Of a stretch of DNA of 64,000 bases, positions 1 through 9,428 are shown one piece after another. This DNA is from Maridesulfovibrio zosterae DSM 11974. Its GTDB lineage: Bacteria; Desulfobacterota; Desulfovibrionia; Desulfovibrionales; Desulfovibrionaceae. How positions within the stretch are numbered: the stretch's first letter is position 1; each line of letters starts with the position of its first letter. The notes beneath the pieces are model-generated. The model was not told where the DNA came from, made no database searches, and was given only the letters and a program-made list of their open reading frames with translations. The position numbers and the translations under genes were made by a program. The stretch is taken from the NCBI RefSeq assembly GCF_000425265.1, contig NZ_AUDC01000001.1:1-64000 (forward strand). The letters run 5' to 3'.

Positions 1-1029
1 AATCAAAACATCATAAAACACAAGATTGGTCTGTTAAATCTGGCTGAAGAGCTTGGTAATGTTTCGAGAGCTTGCAAGTTGATGGGCTTTTCTCGTGACA
101 CTTTTTATCGGTATCAGTCAGCCAAGGAAGAAGGCGGAGTCGAAGCTCTTTTTGATAAATCACGTCGTAAGCCAAACCTAAAAAATAGAGTTGATCAGGC
201 TATCGAAGACGCAGTCTTTGTTTACGCAAATGACTTTCCTGCTCATGGACAAACAAGAGCCAGTAACGAGCTAAGAAAATTAGGTGTTTTTGTCTCGCCG
301 TCCGGCATTAGATCTATTTGGCTGCGGCACGGTCTTCATAATTTCAAGCTCCGCCTGAAGGCTTTGGAAAAGATTTCAGCAGAGCAAGGAATTGTCCTTA
401 CCGAAGCGCAGGTTCAAGCTCTGGAACGGAAAAAGGATGACGACATTGCTTGCGGGGAAATCGAAACAGCCCATCCTGGCTATCTTGGCAGCCAAGATAC
501 CTTTTATGTCGGTACGATAAAGGGAGTTGGTCGGATCTACCAACAAACTTTTGTAGACACCTACTCCAAGTGGGCAGCAGCAAAGCTCTACACTACCAAA
601 ACACCTATCACTGCCGCTGACATGCTTAATGATAAGGTTGTTCCCTTTTTTGCTGAACAGGATATGGGTATTTTGCGTATTCTCACCGATAGAGGCACAG
701 AGTATTGCGGCAATTTAGAAACACATGATTACCAGTTGTTTCTTGGTGTTTGTGGCATTGAGCACACAAAAACAAAAGTACGCCATCCACAAACAAACGG
801 GATCTGCGAACGTTTCCACAAAACAATTCTTGATGAGTTTTACAAGGTCACGTTCAGACGTAAGATTTACTCTTCACTGGAAGATTTGCAAGAAGACCTC
901 GATATCTGGATAGATGAATACAACACGCAACGTTCTCATCAAGGGAAAATGTGTTGCGGTCGAACACCATTAGCAACTATGATGGAGGCCAAACCACTTT
1001 GGGATGAGAAGGTCCAAAGTTTAGACTAA
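1..1029 (+). CDS. IS481-family transposase (5' end cut by window)
   Basis: This is a DDE transposase that moves the surrounding element. The frame is open from base 1, so the true start lies upstream of the window; the TTG and ATG near 79-82 are internal. An N-terminal helix-turn-helix region (NVSRACKLMGFSRDTFYRYQ) is followed by a retroviral-integrase-type core. The putative catalytic residues, counted from base 1, are D166 (SQDTFYVG), D230 (LTDRG) and E270 (GICERFHK). The C-terminal RSHQGKMCCGRTPLATM block is characteristic of IS481 and related IS3-like elements. The catalytic triad and frame are intact over the visible part, so the element may still be active. Confidence 0.85.
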   Translation, partial: NQNIIKHKIGLLNLAEELGNVSRACKLMGFSRDTFYRYQSAKEEGGVEALFDKSRRKPNLKNRVDQAIEDAVFVYANDFPAHGQTRASNELRKLGVFVSPSGIRSIWLRHGLHNFKLRLKALEKISAEQGIVLTEAQVQALERKKDDDIACGEIETAHPGYLGSQDTFYVGTIKGVGRIYQQTFVDTYSKWAAAKLYTTKTPITAADMLNDKVVPFFAEQDMGILRILTDRGTEYCGNLETHDYQLFLGVCGIEHTKTKVRHPQTNGICERFHKTILDEFYKVTFRRKIYSSLEDLQEDLDIWIDEYNTQRSHQGKMCCGRTPLATMMEAKPLWDEKVQSLD

Positions 1030-1088
1030 ACTGACAATTGCAGCTCCATCAAAAAGGCTGGCTGTCAGATCAAGTATGAACCACTACA
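1..1088 (+). mobile_element. IS481-family insertion sequence, right part
   Basis: The window opens inside a transposase gene, so only the right part of the element is visible. The likely right end is at about 1088: read inward on the minus strand it begins TGTAGTGGTTCATACTTGAT, and the TGT terminus is typical of this family. Directly after it the sequence continues as an interrupted metallo-beta-lactamase-fold gene in frame, which supports this boundary. The left end and target duplication lie outside the window, so the exact end is inferred. Confidence 0.7.
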
Positions 1089-1475
1089 ACTAAATTTACT
1101 TTTTATATAACACCCGGTCATACGAAAAATTGTTTGTCCATAGAATTTATGGTCAAAAATTTGGGGAAACCGTTTCGGGCGTTTATGTTCGGTGGGCATA
1201 GTCCTGCAAAAAAAGATGCTGACTTAGCTAATGCCTTCATTGATAGTATTAGAAGAATAAGAAAGTTAGCTTCGGTTGAACCAAAAGTTAGTGTAAATCT
1301 GGCAAATCACCCACATAAAAATAAGTTATTTGAAAAAAAAGAGATGGGTAAAGGGAGCGGGGCTATTAATTATTTCATAGATAGTAAGAATTTTTTTGAT
1401 TTTTTAGATATGCAAGAGGGCATAGGGTTAAAAAAAATTGAAGAGTTACGTGCAAATGCCACCAAAACTGATTAG
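1089..1475 (+). pseudogene. metallo-beta-lactamase-fold hydrolase, C-terminal remnant cut by the IS
   Basis: Reading in frame straight from the proposed IS end gives FYITPGHTKNCLSIEF, the TPGHT zinc-ligand block of MBL-fold enzymes. It continues through FMFGG and ends with ANHPHKNKLFEK, which resembles the SNHPFxDxxxEK block near the C-terminus of subclass B3 enzymes and their relatives. The N-terminal HxHxDH metal site is missing and must lie beyond the insertion. A downstream TTG at 1134 could start a 113-residue fragment but would lack the metal site. The call of a gene broken by IS insertion rests on these motifs and the in-frame junction. Whether the parent was a beta-lactamase or another hydrolase cannot be said. 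Confidence 0.7.
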
Positions 1476-1646
1476 CAACGTTAAAACCGCAAGCATCAGA
1501 AGTTTGGAGGAATAATTGAGCTGCTGATCTACAGAATCTACGGAAAAATCAATCCACTGCATCCCTCCAAAAAACAAGATCCAGCAATACACCAAAATTA
1601 AAGGATAACCTAAAACATAAAAATAGCGATCCAGATTACCGAACAT
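1446..1646 (-). CDS. possible small two-helix membrane protein
   Basis: This is a 66-residue frame with two hydrophobic stretches (about residues 9-28 and 47-63), consistent with two membrane helices. It overlaps the end of the MBL remnant by 30 bases. No family is recognised and no clear ribosome-binding site precedes the ATG. It may be a real small gene, a fragment of a larger membrane protein, or chance. Confidence 0.25.
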   Translation of the reverse strand: MFGNLDRYFYVLGYPLILVYCWILFFGGMQWIDFSVDSVDQQLNYSSKLLMLAVLTLLISFGGICT

Positions 1647-1946
1647 GACATACTTTTAATCTTCTCAATTGTAGTAGCCGGTTATCAGGTTCTGTTTTGA
1701 GAACATGCTCGCAACTTTTTCAGGGTTGTTGATGGATACAACAATTCATCTATATTATACATAGTTTCTAATCTCGCACCACAGATTCTATTCCTGTTGG
1801 GGCATCATGCGTACAAGAAAAGCCATACCCTTTACAGACATGCCGCAAAAATTATTTATCTTCCAGAAATCGAATATAGGCAGAGAAACGGTTTTATTTA
1901 GATCTATCTTGCAGAATAAATATATTTATCTTATTAGTTTTCTCAT
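1647..1946. other. intergenic region, no gene supported
   Basis: This AT-rich stretch precedes the glycosyltransferase. A short frame from 1807 runs into the glycosyltransferase gene in another frame and has no family resemblance. A stop codon at 1935-1937 limits how far upstream the glycosyltransferase can begin. No convincing promoter or repeat was seen. Confidence 0.4.
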
Positions 1947-3167
1947 ATGCAAGCTGATAATACCCCCATTTTATACGCACAAAGCAAATACACGAAAAGT
2001 GCTGTTTCCAGTCCGCAGCTTCGATTGCGAAAAGGAACAGGACAGACACGCTTAAATATCATCCTTCCACATTTTTTATCCAAATGGGCATTCGGCGGTG
2101 TGATCTCGGCCCTGCAAGTATCCAAATCCCTGACAGTACATTACGATTCCATCCGCTTTCTGTCTCTGAATCCTATGGCCTCACCTGAAGAAATGTTTGA
2201 TTTTAAAGATTTTGTAGAGAACCCTTCGGAGAAAATTATCCAGTGGGATACGGTGTATGGATCGGAGCCATTGGAAACCACTCCGGATGATGTGTTTTTT
2301 TGCTCTTACTGGATGAGTACCATGGTTTGGGAGGAACATGCACGTCTGATGGAGCTGGACGGGAATTCTAAAACGCCTTTTTATTACTTCATTCAGGACT
2401 ATGAACCAGGTTTTTATCCTTTTGGCTACCGCTTTGCTATGAGTCAGGCCTCTTATCGTCATCATGAATATATTTGGGCCTTGTTCAATTCCCACAGTCT
2501 GGCCCAGTGGTTTGATAGTCAGTCATATCCCTTTGCCCAGCGCCATGTCGTTGTTCCCTCACTGAACCAATATCTGCGGAAGCGGCTGGATACAATTGGC
2601 TGGCGGTTGGAGAATAAGAATTCCGAAAAAATACTCATCTTTTTTTATGGCCGTCCGGAACAGCCGAGGAACTGTTTTGGAGCTATTCTGGAAGGGCTCG
2701 ATATCTTTTTCAATGAACTGACTCCTGATGAGCGTTCACAGTTCTACATCATCAGTGCCGGTCAGGAACATGAGGACATCATCCTTTCGTCCGGTGTGCT
2801 CATAAAAAGCATGGGAAAACTTTCCATGGACAAGTATGCGTCCTACCTCGAATTTTCTCATATAGGCATCTCATTCATGGTGTCCCCGCATCCATCCTAT
2901 CCACCTTTGGAAATGGCTTCTTTCGGTCTTTATACCATCACCAATGACTTCGGTCCCAAGAATATTTCCGCAAGTCATCCTAACATCAAAGCCCTGCCCA
3001 GCCCGAGCCCTGCATTACTGGCTGCGGAACTCCACAAGGCCGCCCGCTGGGCATCCAAGCGCAAAAGTGCTGTTCAAAAAGCGGTCCTCCCGAGCTGTCT
3101 CAGTCCACTTGCATGGGAAGAGAATGTCCGTACATTGGATATCGCGCCGATCTATCCTGTCAAATAG
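1947..3167 (+). CDS. WsaF-like glycosyltransferase
   Basis: The protein has 406 residues and two Rossmann-like halves of GT-B type. The N-terminal half starts with RLNIILPHFLSKWAFGGV and contains FYYFIQDYEPGFYPFGYRFA. The block FIQDYEPGFYPFG is characteristic of rhamnosyltransferases related to WsaF of the Geobacillus S-layer glycan pathway. The C-terminal half carries KILIFFYGRPEQPRNCF and ends with GISFMVSPHPSYPPLEMASFG, the sugar-nucleotide-binding face of GT4-like enzymes. It probably adds a deoxyhexose to a surface polysaccharide; the sugar is not predictable. The start is the first ATG after an in-frame stop at 1935, but no ribosome-binding site is obvious. No other glycan genes adjoin it, so it looks like an orphan beside a mobile element. 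Confidence 0.75.
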   Translation: MQADNTPILYAQSKYTKSAVSSPQLRLRKGTGQTRLNIILPHFLSKWAFGGVISALQVSKSLTVHYDSIRFLSLNPMASPEEMFDFKDFVENPSEKIIQWDTVYGSEPLETTPDDVFFCSYWMSTMVWEEHARLMELDGNSKTPFYYFIQDYEPGFYPFGYRFAMSQASYRHHEYIWALFNSHSLAQWFDSQSYPFAQRHVVVPSLNQYLRKRLDTIGWRLENKNSEKILIFFYGRPEQPRNCFGAILEGLDIFFNELTPDERSQFYIISAGQEHEDIILSSGVLIKSMGKLSMDKYASYLEFSHIGISFMVSPHPSYPPLEMASFGLYTITNDFGPKNISASHPNIKALPSPSPALLAAELHKAARWASKRKSAVQKAVLPSCLSPLAWEENVRTLDIAPIYPVK

Positions 3168-3215
3168 CATCGGATATGCTAGCAAGAATTGGTAACGTTC
3201 ATATGTGAATCTTTC

Positions 3216-3245
3216 TTGACATATTTTAGAGATGTGAATTATATA
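3216..3245 (+). promoter_or_regulatory. sigma-70-type promoter of the winged-helix gene
   Basis: A perfect TTGACA lies at 3216-3221, followed after 18 bases by TATATA at 3240-3245. The gene starts 34 bases further on at 3280. Confidence 0.45.
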
Positions 3246-3279
3246 TTTATACTCTAAATAACCAAAGAAGGTGTAGTAA

Positions 3280-3624
3280 ATGCATGTTCCAAAATTTTAT
3301 GAATTAATGACTCCTGTTCTAAGAGCAATTGAATCCTTAGGAGGCGAAGCTCAACTCGCTCAAGTTGCTGATGAAGTGATTAAAATTTTGTGTCCGTCAG
3401 AAAATACACACTGCTGCCTGATGAAACCTAAGGGTGATCATTCAACAACCATTAACTATTTGGTCCACCACGCATGCAAATATCTGTGCTGCTACGGAGT
3501 TGTTGAGAAAAAAGATGATCAATTCTTATGTCTTACCGACAAATATGAAACTGGAATGACGGTTGATTACTCTGATATTCTTCAAGAAGCACAAAGCCGA
3601 TTGGTCAGCAAAGCCCTTGGTTAA
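3280..3624 (+). CDS. small winged-helix protein resembling the Mrr N-terminal domain
   Basis: The protein has 114 residues. Its opening, PKFYELMTPVLRAIESLGGE, matches the pattern of the Mrr N-terminal domain (PxYxxLMxPLLxxLxxG), a winged helix that normally precedes a restriction nuclease domain. Later segments (INYLVHHACKYLCCYGVVEK, then a beta-wing-like FLCLTDK) fit the rest of such a fold. No nuclease domain follows, so it is a stand-alone DNA-binding-type protein or a remnant. It has its own promoter-like element and a purine-rich ribosome-binding site before ATG 3280. The family assignment is by pattern only. Confidence 0.55.
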   Translation: MHVPKFYELMTPVLRAIESLGGEAQLAQVADEVIKILCPSENTHCCLMKPKGDHSTTINYLVHHACKYLCCYGVVEKKDDQFLCLTDKYETGMTVDYSDILQEAQSRLVSKALG

Positions 3625-3683
3625 CCTGCCAAAATAGCGGATTATAAAAGTCTGTATTCCAACCGTTCAGTTTCTGCATCTTA

Positions 3684-3866
3684 CTATATTAAATATTTAA
3701 CCAGCCATACAATTCCAGCTACGATGGCGGTTAAAAACACTACTATTACAATATTCCCCACAATCTTTTTTCGTCCTTCACTTCGGTCAATGGGAGTGCC
3801 GCAGTTGCTGCATACTTTATCCTGTTTTTCGACTTGATGTTCACAGACAATACATTTTTCTTGCAT
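3684..3866 (-). CDS. zinc-ribbon protein with one membrane helix
   Basis: The protein has 60 residues. Two CxxC pairs (C5/C8 and C19/C22) form a zinc ribbon, followed by a basic linker and one membrane helix (about residues 37-57). The topology suggests a cytoplasmic zinc ribbon anchored to the inner membrane. AAGGAT stands about eight bases before the ATG and supports translation. Its function is unknown; similar tiny proteins are common and uncharacterised. Confidence 0.7.
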   Translation of the reverse strand: MQEKCIVCEHQVEKQDKVCSNCGTPIDRSEGRKKIVGNIVIVVFLTAIVAGIVWLVKYLI

Positions 3867-4257
3867 GATTATTATCCTTTACGGGTATGTAATTACTTTG
3901 GTCGTGGATTTCAATTGAGCAGATACAACATAATTTTTTAAATATCACCAGTTATTAGTCCTACTATATCAGTATTTCCGGTCGCCAACAACACTGGCTT
4001 ATCTATTCTGATAAATTTTAAAAGTAAGTTTGATGTCTCTGTAGACCATAGCATCCTGATCCGGGTAATTCTGTGTAAATAAAATAGTTTTCAGTCTGCT
4101 TTAAATTAACATATTTTATCTTTTATATTGGTGTGTTGGTTTTGTATTAACTGAATTGGCGAAGGTTATTCGGAGTAAGTTAATTTCCCGTTATTGACAT
4201 TTTATACTCTTTTATACATAAGCACTCACTATTAGAAATTAAATTTGGGAGTTTTGT
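3867..4257. other. divergent intergenic region upstream of a chemoreceptor
   Basis: This 391-base AT-rich region separates the zinc-ribbon gene (leftward) from the chemoreceptor (rightward). Apart from the promoter candidate near 4194, nothing coding or repeated was seen. Confidence 0.5.
4194..4222 (+). promoter_or_regulatory. candidate sigma-70-type promoter of the chemoreceptor
   Basis: TTGACA at 4194-4199 is followed after 17 bases by CATAAG (4217-4222, four of six matches to the -10 consensus). The start codon at 4258 has GGGAG six to seven bases upstream. Confidence 0.35.
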
Positions 4258-6576
4258 ATGATTAAATCTATATCATCTGCTATTTCTGCAACAGCGGCAT
4301 TTTTAGTCGTTGCGTCAATCGGTGGAATTGTATTTCTTGTCGTTTCAATGACCAATAGTTCCGTTATGGAAATTGAGAAGCGTAACATGACACAAATGGG
4401 CAATCAGCTTGCTGACAATGCTGATATGTATGCCCTAGATATTAAACACACTTTGCAGGCATTAGCATCTGATTCTGATTTTCAAAAAGCCCTGACTGAT
4501 GACTCTAATCTTGATGTTGCACAAGATAAAATAAAAAAAATGATTGCTCCATTTCCCAGTTACAATGCTCTGTACTGTTTTGATAGCAAAGGTGTCATCA
4601 GGGTCGGTATTAAACAGGATGGAGCCTCATTGATAGGTCTGGATCTGGCAAAACGAAAATATGTGAAAGATATCTTTAAAGGGAAGGAAAGTGTTTTTTC
4701 TGATATTATTAAAAGTCGTTCTGGCGGTGAAACCATACTTGCCGTTGCAGTCCCAATAAAAGATGATTCGGGGAAGATTGTCGGGGGAATGGCTGCGGGA
4801 ATTGACTGGGATATATTTTCTCATGAACTTCTATCTAAAGTTACTATCAATAAATCAGGCTATCCTCTTATTGTCGATGGTCGGGGACGCATAATTGCCC
4901 ATAAACTTAGTAAGGAATTTATTCTGAAGGATTATTCCAGTCAGAGTTTTGTACGCGAAGCCAGCTCTAAGAAGAATGGTTTTGTTCATTATGAATGGGA
5001 CGGAGCAGACAAAATGCTCTACTTCCAGCATGTAAAAGAAACCGGTTGGATTATATTCCTTACAGTAAATAAATCTGAGATTGAAAGCACTGCGACACAG
5101 TTGCGTAATGTTATTGTCGCTGTTGGTTTTGTTGTTGCCTTAATTTTTATCATTTCTCTTGTTCTAAGTGTCCGCAGTATGATTCTTAAACCGATTCAGA
5201 ATATAAGACTATTTACCAGCCGGATTGCAGACGGTGATTTTTCAGCTGAGCTTAATGGAAAGTTTAAGTATGAAATAGAAGAATTAGCTGGTGATATCTC
5301 ACAGACTGTGTCTGTACTTAAAAATAAGCTTGGATTTTCCAATGGAGTTTTGAAAGGGATCACATCTCCATTTGTTGTTGTTGACGTGGATGAGACGATT
5401 GTCATGTGCAACAAGGCTCTGGTTGATTTTGTCGGTGAAAAGACTTCGGTAGATTCTTTTATAGGTAAAAAATTAGGCGCACTTGTTTATAATGATCCTA
5501 GTAAAAAAACTCTAAGTGCTAAAGCAATGAGTGAAGGAGCACCTATTCTTAATGTCAGAGCTAATCTTGAAGATCGCAATGGAGTAATGAAAACGGGCTT
5601 TTTCTCTGCTTCTCCGCTATTTGATCTCGATAACAATCTGATCGGGGCTTTCAGCACGGTGAATGACATAACAGAAGTTTACCAGCAGCAGGAAGAAATT
5701 AAAGCTCAGGCTGAAAAAGTTGAAGTAGCTGCGAAACAGGCCAACGGGATTGCGACTCAAGTCTCCTCTGCGGCAGCTGAACTTTTTGCTCAGATAGAGG
5801 AATCAACCTCCGGCGCTAATACTCAGCGTAATCTGACATCAGAAGCTGCTGCGGCTATGGAGCAGATGAGTGCCTCTGTAGTTGAGGTTGCCCGCAGTGC
5901 TGAACATGCGGCTGAACTTGCCGATGAATCACGTGAACGGGCATTGAGTGGAAAAGATGTTGTTGCCAAAGTTATTTCCATGATGGATCAGGTTCGTGAA
6001 AAGACCAGTATTTTGAGTCAGGACATGACCTCACTCGGGAAGCATGCAGATGGAATTGGCTCTATCATGACAGTGATCAGTGATATTGCAGACCAGACCA
6101 ATCTATTGGCCCTGAATGCTGCAATTGAAGCAGCCCGTGCCGGTGATGCCGGTCGCGGCTTTGCTGTTGTCGCAGATGAAGTTCGTAAATTAGCCGAAAA
6201 AACTGTGCATGCTACTAACGAGGTCGGCGGCTATATAAAATCAATTCAAGATGCCACCGGCAAAAGTGTGATAAATACAGAGCAGACAACTGAGGTAGTA
6301 GAGCAGGCTTCTGATTTTGCTGCCCAGTCCGGTGAGGCTTTGCAGGAAATTGTGTCTATGGTCAGGGAAACAACAGATCAGGTAAGATCTATTGCAACAG
6401 CATCTGAAGAGCAGTCTGCCGTGAGTGCACAGATTGCCCAGTCCGCTGAACAGGTTAACAGTATTGCTGTTGAAACAGCTTCAACTATGGAACAGTCTTC
6501 AAATGCTGTTGCCGATTTGTCTAGACTCGCTGATGAATTAGAAGAATTAATGTCATCGATGATACAGAAGTCGTAA
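4258..6576 (+). CDS. methyl-accepting chemotaxis protein, dCache-HAMP-PAS-MCP
   Basis: This 772-residue chemoreceptor should pass ligand binding to CheA/CheW. A first membrane helix (about 8-30) precedes a periplasmic double-Cache sensor (about 35-280) with typical blocks such as [17 protein letters not shown] and GWIIFLTV. A second helix (about 283-305) leads to a HAMP region, then a PAS domain (about 370-465, [19 protein letters not shown]). The signalling coiled coil follows, with the hairpin-tip motif [17 protein letters not shown] near residue 610. dCache usually binds small organic ligands; here the ligand is unknown. The extra cytoplasmic PAS allows a second, internal input. No CheR-binding pentapeptide is seen at the C-terminus. 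A strong terminator follows. Confidence 0.93.
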   Translation: MIKSISSAISATAAFLVVASIGGIVFLVVSMTNSSVMEIEKRNMTQMGNQLADNADMYALDIKHTLQALASDSDFQKALTDDSNLDVAQDKIKKMIAPFPSYNALYCFDSKGVIRVGIKQDGASLIGLDLAKRKYVKDIFKGKESVFSDIIKSRSGGETILAVAVPIKDDSGKIVGGMAAGIDWDIFSHELLSKVTINKSGYPLIVDGRGRIIAHKLSKEFILKDYSSQSFVREASSKKNGFVHYEWDGADKMLYFQHVKETGWIIFLTVNKSEIESTATQLRNVIVAVGFVVALIFIISLVLSVRSMILKPIQNIRLFTSRIADGDFSAELNGKFKYEIEELAGDISQTVSVLKNKLGFSNGVLKGITSPFVVVDVDETIVMCNKALVDFVGEKTSVDSFIGKKLGALVYNDPSKKTLSAKAMSEGAPILNVRANLEDRNGVMKTGFFSASPLFDLDNNLIGAFSTVNDITEVYQQQEEIKAQAEKVEVAAKQANGIATQVSSAAAELFAQIEESTSGANTQRNLTSEAAAAMEQMSASVVEVARSAEHAAELADESRERALSGKDVVAKVISMMDQVREKTSILSQDMTSLGKHADGIGSIMTVISDIADQTNLLALNAAIEAARAGDAGRGFAVVADEVRKLAEKTVHATNEVGGYIKSIQDATGKSVINTEQTTEVVEQASDFAAQSGEALQEIVSMVRETTDQVRSIATASEEQSAVSAQIAQSAEQVNSIAVETASTMEQSSNAVADLSRLADELEELMSSMIQKS

Positions 6577-6592
6577 TTATTAAAGTTCGTTT

Positions 6593-6634
6593 AAAAAAAG
6601 GGTTAACCCGCATAGCGGGTTAACCCTTTTTTTT
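6593..6634 (+). terminator. rho-independent terminator after the chemoreceptor
   Basis: The arms GGGTTAACCCGC and GCGGGTTAACCC flank a three-base loop, with an A run before and eight T after, so it can work in both directions. It shares the GGTTAACC core with hairpins at 25084 and 31694. Confidence 0.9.
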
Positions 6635-6751
6635 GCGTTTTATGAGGGTATTTTCATGCACTACCAAAGATTTTAAAGCTTATTTTCATATTTAGGAATA
6701 AATTTTGCTTAATTATGCGGCATATGTCATTTGATTAACACGGAGGATATT

Positions 6752-8605
6752 ATGCAGGTAATTATACTCGCCGCGGGGAGGGGACAAAGATTAAGTCCAA
6801 TTACAGACACAGTTCCTAAACCTTTGGTTGAGGTAAACGGTACTCCGCTTATTATAAATGCACTTGAAATTCTATCTGATCATCCTGTTGAAAGATTCAT
6901 TATTGTCGAAGGTTATGAATCAAAGCAGCTTCGAGCTTCTCTTGGTGACAATTATAATGGAATAGAGATTATATATGTCACAAATGATGATTGGGATAAG
7001 ACCAACAATATTCATTCTCTATGGCTGACCCGTGATTTATGGGACAGAGACACCGTTCTTTTAGAATGCGATATCTTTTTCGATGCCGGACTTATTAATT
7101 TTTTACTTACGGAGCCTTTTGAAAACTCTGTACTGGTAGACCGGTTTCAGCCTCATATGGATGGTACTACTGTCGAGCTTTCCGCGGATAAAAAAAATAT
7201 CACCAGGCTTATTCCCGGTAAAGATCAAGATGCTAATTTTAACATCACTGATAAGTATAAAACCGTTAATATTTATACCTTTACCCATGAATTTTTACAA
7301 AATATTTTTAGACCAACCATTGATCTTTATGTAAAGATCAATGGGCAAAATGAGTATTATGAACTGGTTCTTGGAGTGATTGTTTTTATGGGGAATAAAG
7401 ATCTGGTTGCGAAAGTATGCCATCCGCACCGCTGGTTTGAAATAGATGATTTTACCGATTTGCAGCGGGCTGAAGCTTATTTGAATGACGATTACTCATT
7501 GCTACAGAAAATCCGTAAGAAATATGGCGGTTACTGGCGTTATGATTTCATTGATTTTGAATATCTATACAATCCATATTTCCCTAATCAAAATTTATAC
7601 AATGAGCTGCGTCTGAACCTGACAGATCTTTTAGGCAACTATCCTTCTGGGCAGATGGAGATCAATCACAGCCTTGCAAACTGGGCAAGAATTGATGAGT
7701 CTATGCTTGCTGTAGCCAACGGCGGATCAGAATTGATTGAATATTTGCGGCGCAGTTTTAAAAAAGTGACTTTACTATTGCCCTCATTTGACGAGTATGC
7801 ACGCAATATTGACGCCGAACAGATTCACTATATTGAGCCGAATCCACAGACATTAGCACATACACCGAAGAATATCGTAAAAGAAACAAAAGCAAGCGGA
7901 TCTAATGCTCTGGTTATTATCAACCCAAGTAACCCCGCAGGCACAAAATTTAATGCCTCAGAATTACACTATATATTTGGAGAATTGCGTTCTCTGGATA
8001 TGATTATTTTAGATGAATCTTTTGCTGATTTCATAAGCACCGGCAGAGACATATCATTTTTAGATGAGCTGTCAGAATATCCTAATCTGATTATTTTAAG
8101 GAGTCTCAGTAAAGACTTAGGTGTTCCGGGGATAAGGCTGGGTTATATTGCTACTGCTGATACAAAAAGAATTAATGACGTTAGATCATCTTTGCCCATA
8201 TGGCATATAAATTCTTTAGCTCAGTACTTTATTGATATTTTACCCAAATATCGGAATGATTATGCTGTTGCCCGTTCCAGGGTAATAGCTGCAAGAGATG
8301 AGATGTATGAACTTTTATGTGATATTCCTTCCATCAGAACTATCCCGTCTTTTGCTAATTACTTTTGCTGTGAACTGCCGGTGAATATTTCCTCTGAAGA
8401 AATTCAGGAACGTTTATTTATGGATTATAAATTGTTAGTAAAAGATCTTGGCAAAAAACAGGGCTTACCTAAAAACAGATACATAAGAGTCGCCGTGAAA
8501 ACACCGGAAGAGAATAAATTGCTGGTCAACGCATTGGCAGAAACTTTGACAGCTGTATCAGTTAACTCGCGTGAGTATGGCCTAGAAGAATCACAATATT
8601 CATAA
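6752..8605 (+). CDS. nucleotidyltransferase (LicC-like) fused to a HisC/CobD-like PLP enzyme
   Basis: ATG 6752, five bases after GGAGG, is preferred over the TTG at 6731, giving 617 residues. Residues 1-235 are a nucleotidyltransferase: LAAGRGQRLSPITDTVPKPL is the nucleotide-binding signature, and KTNNIHSLWLTRDLW plus LLECDIFF resemble LicC-type CTP:phosphocholine cytidylyltransferases. Residues about 255-605 are a fold-type I PLP enzyme with INPSNPAG, ILDESFADF and the lysine motif LRSLSKDLG (K454), closest in pattern to HisC and the threonine-phosphate decarboxylase CobD. Both active sites look intact. Fusions of cytidylyltransferase and PLP domains are known for phosphonate activation (PntC), but there the PLP domain is of the AEP-transaminase type and a PepM gene is expected; none is seen here. 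Inferred role: making and CMP-activating an amino-alkyl phosphate or phosphonate. The methyltransferase gene begins 89 bases downstream. Confidence 0.8.
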   Translation: MQVIILAAGRGQRLSPITDTVPKPLVEVNGTPLIINALEILSDHPVERFIIVEGYESKQLRASLGDNYNGIEIIYVTNDDWDKTNNIHSLWLTRDLWDRDTVLLECDIFFDAGLINFLLTEPFENSVLVDRFQPHMDGTTVELSADKKNITRLIPGKDQDANFNITDKYKTVNIYTFTHEFLQNIFRPTIDLYVKINGQNEYYELVLGVIVFMGNKDLVAKVCHPHRWFEIDDFTDLQRAEAYLNDDYSLLQKIRKKYGGYWRYDFIDFEYLYNPYFPNQNLYNELRLNLTDLLGNYPSGQMEINHSLANWARIDESMLAVANGGSELIEYLRRSFKKVTLLLPSFDEYARNIDAEQIHYIEPNPQTLAHTPKNIVKETKASGSNALVIINPSNPAGTKFNASELHYIFGELRSLDMIILDESFADFISTGRDISFLDELSEYPNLIILRSLSKDLGVPGIRLGYIATADTKRINDVRSSLPIWHINSLAQYFIDILPKYRNDYAVARSRVIAARDEMYELLCDIPSIRTIPSFANYFCCELPVNISSEEIQERLFMDYKLLVKDLGKKQGLPKNRYIRVAVKTPEENKLLVNALAETLTAVSVNSREYGLEESQYS

Positions 8606-8694
8606 AACTATGTTTAATTATAGTGCTTGATTTCTAAACCGTAATTTTTTTAAGTTTATATAAAACCACACCCCTTATCTGAACAGGATTACTA

Positions 8695-9411
8695 ATGACG
8701 GCAAAAGATAAAAATAAATGGCAGGAAGTATGGCTACGCAAGGGTGGCGAGAAAAGTTCTTATGATCTTGAGGGATTAATGAAAGCTGACGGTTTTGATA
8801 CCAATACTGGCGCAATGACAGTAGAGGACTGGTTAAAAGCGTCTGCAGATATTCAGAAACATTTGCAGGTTTCACAGGGATCAAATTTACTTGAAATCGG
8901 GTGCGGGGCTGGAGCGATGCTCTGGACTATGCGTGAGTGCGGGGCCAATCTGTATGGAGTAGATTATTCTGACACCCTGATTCAAAAAGCTCGAAAAGCT
9001 ATTCCTGAACTTTCAGCAGAAGTATGTGAAGCTGCCGACTTGATGTTTTCTGACAATATGTTTGAAGCAGTCTTTTCACATGGTGTTTTCTTTTATTTTG
9101 AAAACTATGACTATGCTGAACGGGCAATGAACGAAATTTTGAGGGTTCTGACCGGTAGTGGGAAAATTTTTATTCTTGATGTTCCTGATCTTGAAAAACG
9201 TGATGCCTGCGAAACTTTTCGTCGGGATGTTGTTTACGCCGGTGAAGATTATCCTACTGCTGAAGACAGTCCTTACAGACATCTTTATTATTCGAAGTCA
9301 TGGTTTGAAGAGTTTGGAAAAAGAAATCGCATGAAGACTACGTTTTTTGATCAAAGTCTTCCCAGCTATCCCATGTCCCCATACAGGTTTAACGTTTTAC
9401 TCGAATACTAA
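8695..9411 (+). CDS. class I SAM-dependent methyltransferase
   Basis: The protein has 238 residues. The SAM-binding motif I is LLEIGCGAGAML, with YGVDYSD as the acidic end of beta-2 and VFSHGVFFYF and ILRVLTGSGKIFILDV as later Rossmann motifs. The sequence resembles small-molecule methyltransferases of the Methyltransf_11/25 type. It lies 89 bases after the nucleotidyltransferase fusion and 17 bases before the sulfatase fusion, so the three probably form one unit. Inferred role: methylating the group made by the upstream fusion, for example on nitrogen; the sequence does not show the substrate. Confidence 0.8.
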   Translation: MTAKDKNKWQEVWLRKGGEKSSYDLEGLMKADGFDTNTGAMTVEDWLKASADIQKHLQVSQGSNLLEIGCGAGAMLWTMRECGANLYGVDYSDTLIQKARKAIPELSAEVCEAADLMFSDNMFEAVFSHGVFFYFENYDYAERAMNEILRVLTGSGKIFILDVPDLEKRDACETFRRDVVYAGEDYPTAEDSPYRHLYYSKSWFEEFGKRNRMKTTFFDQSLPSYPMSPYRFNVLLEY

Positions 9412-9428
9412 ATACATTAGTCACAATT

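Noticed and set aside
1807-2055. 82-residue frame upstream of the glycosyltransferase
   Set aside because: It overlaps the glycosyltransferase in another frame and shows no family pattern.
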